A stretch of DNA of 64,000 bases from Thiotrichales bacterium. GTDB lineage: Bacteria; Pseudomonadota; Gammaproteobacteria; HK1. Positions within the stretch are counted from its first letter, which is position 1. Each line of letters opens with the position of its first letter. The notes under the pieces were generated by a model. It was given only the letters and a program-made list of their open reading frames with translations. It did not search any database and was not told the origin of the DNA. Position numbers and translations under genes: made by a program. Location: NCBI GenBank assembly GCA_026709935.1, contig JAPOSC010000033.1, forward strand, positions 62,001-126,000. The letters are read 5' to 3'. Shown one piece after another: positions 62,748 through 64,000 of this stretch.

Positions 62748-64000
62748 ATGTACGAAGAACTCGCCCTGTACATCGACGGCGAATTCCGCCCGGGCAGTGA
62801 AGGTGCCGGCGAGCACGTCATCAACCCGGCGACGGAAGAAGAGCTGGCATTCCTTCCCCATGCCTCGAAGAGCGACCTCGACCGGGCGCTCGCATCGGCG
62901 GCCGACGCATTCAAGGTGTGGCGCGACACCTCCGCCTACGAGCGCAGCCGAATCCTGTGGACGGCGGGAGAGCTCATTCGCGAACGCGCCGACGCCATCG
63001 GACGCACGCTGACCATGGAGGAAGGCAAGACACTGGCCGAGGCAGTCCTCGAGGTGAACGTCGCCGCCGACATCTTCCAGTGGTACGCCGAGGAAGGCCG
63101 CCGCGCCTACGGACGACTGATCCCGAGCCGGCTGCCGGGCACACGCCAGATGGTGATCCGCGAGCCGGTGGGCCCGGTGGCCGCGTTCACCCCCTGGAAC
63201 TTCCCGGCCGTGACCCCCGCGCGCAAGATGGCGGGAGCGCTCGCCGGCGGCTGTTCGTGCATCCTCAAGCCCTCGGAGGAGACCCCGGGCACCGCGGTCG
63301 CGATGACCCGCGCGCTGCACGAGGCGGGCCTGCCGAAGGGCGTGCTGAATCTCGTGTTCGGGGTGCCGGCCGAGGTCTCCGAGCACCTCATCCCCTCCCC
63401 CGTCATCCGCAAGGTGACGTTCACCGGCTCCATTGCCGTCGGCAAGCACCTCACCCGGCTCGCCGCCGACGGCATGAAGCGCACCACCATGGAGCTCGGC
63501 GGACACGCGCCGGTGGTGGTCTTCGACGATGTGGACGTGGACAAGGCGGCCACGGTTGCGGCCGGCGGCAAGTTCCGAAACGCGGGCCAGGTCTGCGTCT
63601 CCCCCACCCGCTTCTTCGTGCACGAGAAGGTCTACGGCAAGTTCGTGAAGAAGTTCACCGAAATCGCATCGGGCATGAAGCTCGGCGACGGCCTGGACAC
63701 GTCGGTCGACATGGGGCCGCTCGCCAACAATCGCCGGGTCGACGCCATCGACGCGCTCGTGACCAACGCCCGAAGCTGCGGCGCCGACGTGACCACCGGC
63801 GGCGAGCGGATCGGCAACCAGGGCTACTTCTACTCGCCCACGGTGCTCGCGGATGTGCCGGACAACGCTCGCATGATGTACGAGGAGCCGTTCGGACCGG
63901 TGGCGCCCATGCAGTCGTGGTCGGACTTCGACGAGGTGATGGAGAAGGCGAACGGCCTGGAGTTCGGCCTCGCCGCCTATGCGTTCACCTCCAGCACCCA
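62748..64000 (+). CDS. NAD(P)-dependent aldehyde dehydrogenase, 3' end outside window
   Basis: 417 codons visible of about 480. TPWNFPAVTPARKMAGAL and FTGSIAVGKHL bind the cofactor, the general-base Glu is in MELGGHAPVVVF, and the catalytic Cys is in NAGQVCVSPTRF. The pattern is closest to succinate-semialdehyde or 2-oxoglutarate semialdehyde type enzymes. AGGAG precedes the ATG. Confidence 0.92.
   Translation, partial: MYEELALYIDGEFRPGSEGAGEHVINPATEEELAFLPHASKSDLDRALASAADAFKVWRDTSAYERSRILWTAGELIRERADAIGRTLTMEEGKTLAEAVLEVNVAADIFQWYAEEGRRAYGRLIPSRLPGTRQMVIREPVGPVAAFTPWNFPAVTPARKMAGALAGGCSCILKPSEETPGTAVAMTRALHEAGLPKGVLNLVFGVPAEVSEHLIPSPVIRKVTFTGSIAVGKHLTRLAADGMKRTTMELGGHAPVVVFDDVDVDKAATVAAGGKFRNAGQVCVSPTRFFVHEKVYGKFVKKFTEIASGMKLGDGLDTSVDMGPLANNRRVDAIDALVTNARSCGADVTTGGERIGNQGYFYSPTVLADVPDNARMMYEEPFGPVAPMQSWSDFDEVMEKANGLEFGLAAYAFTSST

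Noticed and set aside
1-64000. CRISPR arrays, tRNA and rRNA genes
   Set aside because: No regularly spaced repeats with spacers, and no tRNA-like cloverleaf or rRNA sequence was recognised by eye. A tRNAscan/Infernal run would settle this.

Overview
This window is 64 kb of GC-rich bacterial chromosome. Gene content points to a heterotrophic proteobacterium: MaeB-type malic enzyme, a YdcH/DUF465 protein, a TRAP transporter, a Pot-type ABC transporter, Tmm/Tdm methylamine oxidation, and a CueR/CopA copper pair. Most genes have strong GGAG-type ribosome-binding sites. I saw no rRNA, tRNA or CRISPR array. I cannot name the genus.

Layout. 1-6.2 kb: a partial MlrC-type M81 metallopeptidase, then larB-larE-larC on the minus strand facing a divergent larA (nickel-pincer racemase system). 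6.3-9.4 kb: a methyltransferase-like gene and a lower-GC pair, an ABC-type ATPase plus a small TOPRIM-like protein, which resembles a two-gene anti-phage module. 9.7-12.5 kb: a PrdB/GrdB-family selenoprotein with an in-frame UGA, a small membrane protein and a Tat-exported aldo/keto reductase with iron-sulfur motifs. 12.7-19.8 kb: purine catabolism (PucG-like aminotransferase, PuuE-like allantoinase), a divergent SsuABC/TauABC-like importer, and a sulfatase.

19.9-27.4 kb is a decay zone. It holds a 5' fragment of a second puuE, the C-terminal scrap of an AlbA_2-type protein, a HepT/MNT pair, intact maeB, and a broken branched-chain-type ABC cluster with truncated livG, no visible livH, and substrate-binding gene pieces at both ends. 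27.4-33.2 kb returns to ordinary genes: VWA protein, J-domain protein, AlaX, DUF465, leuA, thioesterase. 33.4-38.2 kb is a complete Pot-like ABC operon. 38.2-41.4 kb is accessory: ChaN-like protein, DUF4143 ATPase with a palindromic operator, secreted unknown.

41.5-45.2 kb carries a type-2 isoleucyl-tRNA synthetase preceded by a clear T-box leader, very unusual for a proteobacterium and suggesting the gene arrived with its riboswitch. 45.4-49.2 kb is tmm-tdm (trimethylamine to TMAO to dimethylamine plus formaldehyde equivalents). 49.5-58.5 kb: MazEF-like pair, thrS, GMC oxidoreductase, amidase and a TRAP transporter. 58.6-64 kb: an orphan XRE antitoxin over a toxin stump, copA with a MerR-type promoter, cueR, and an aldehyde dehydrogenase cut by the window edge.

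The signals most worth a second look are the split selenoprotein with its SECIS hairpin, the ileS T-box, a four-copy intergenic repeat that is always in the same orientation relative to its neighbours and can form a UUCG-capped hairpin in transcripts, and the ATPase/TOPRIM pair.
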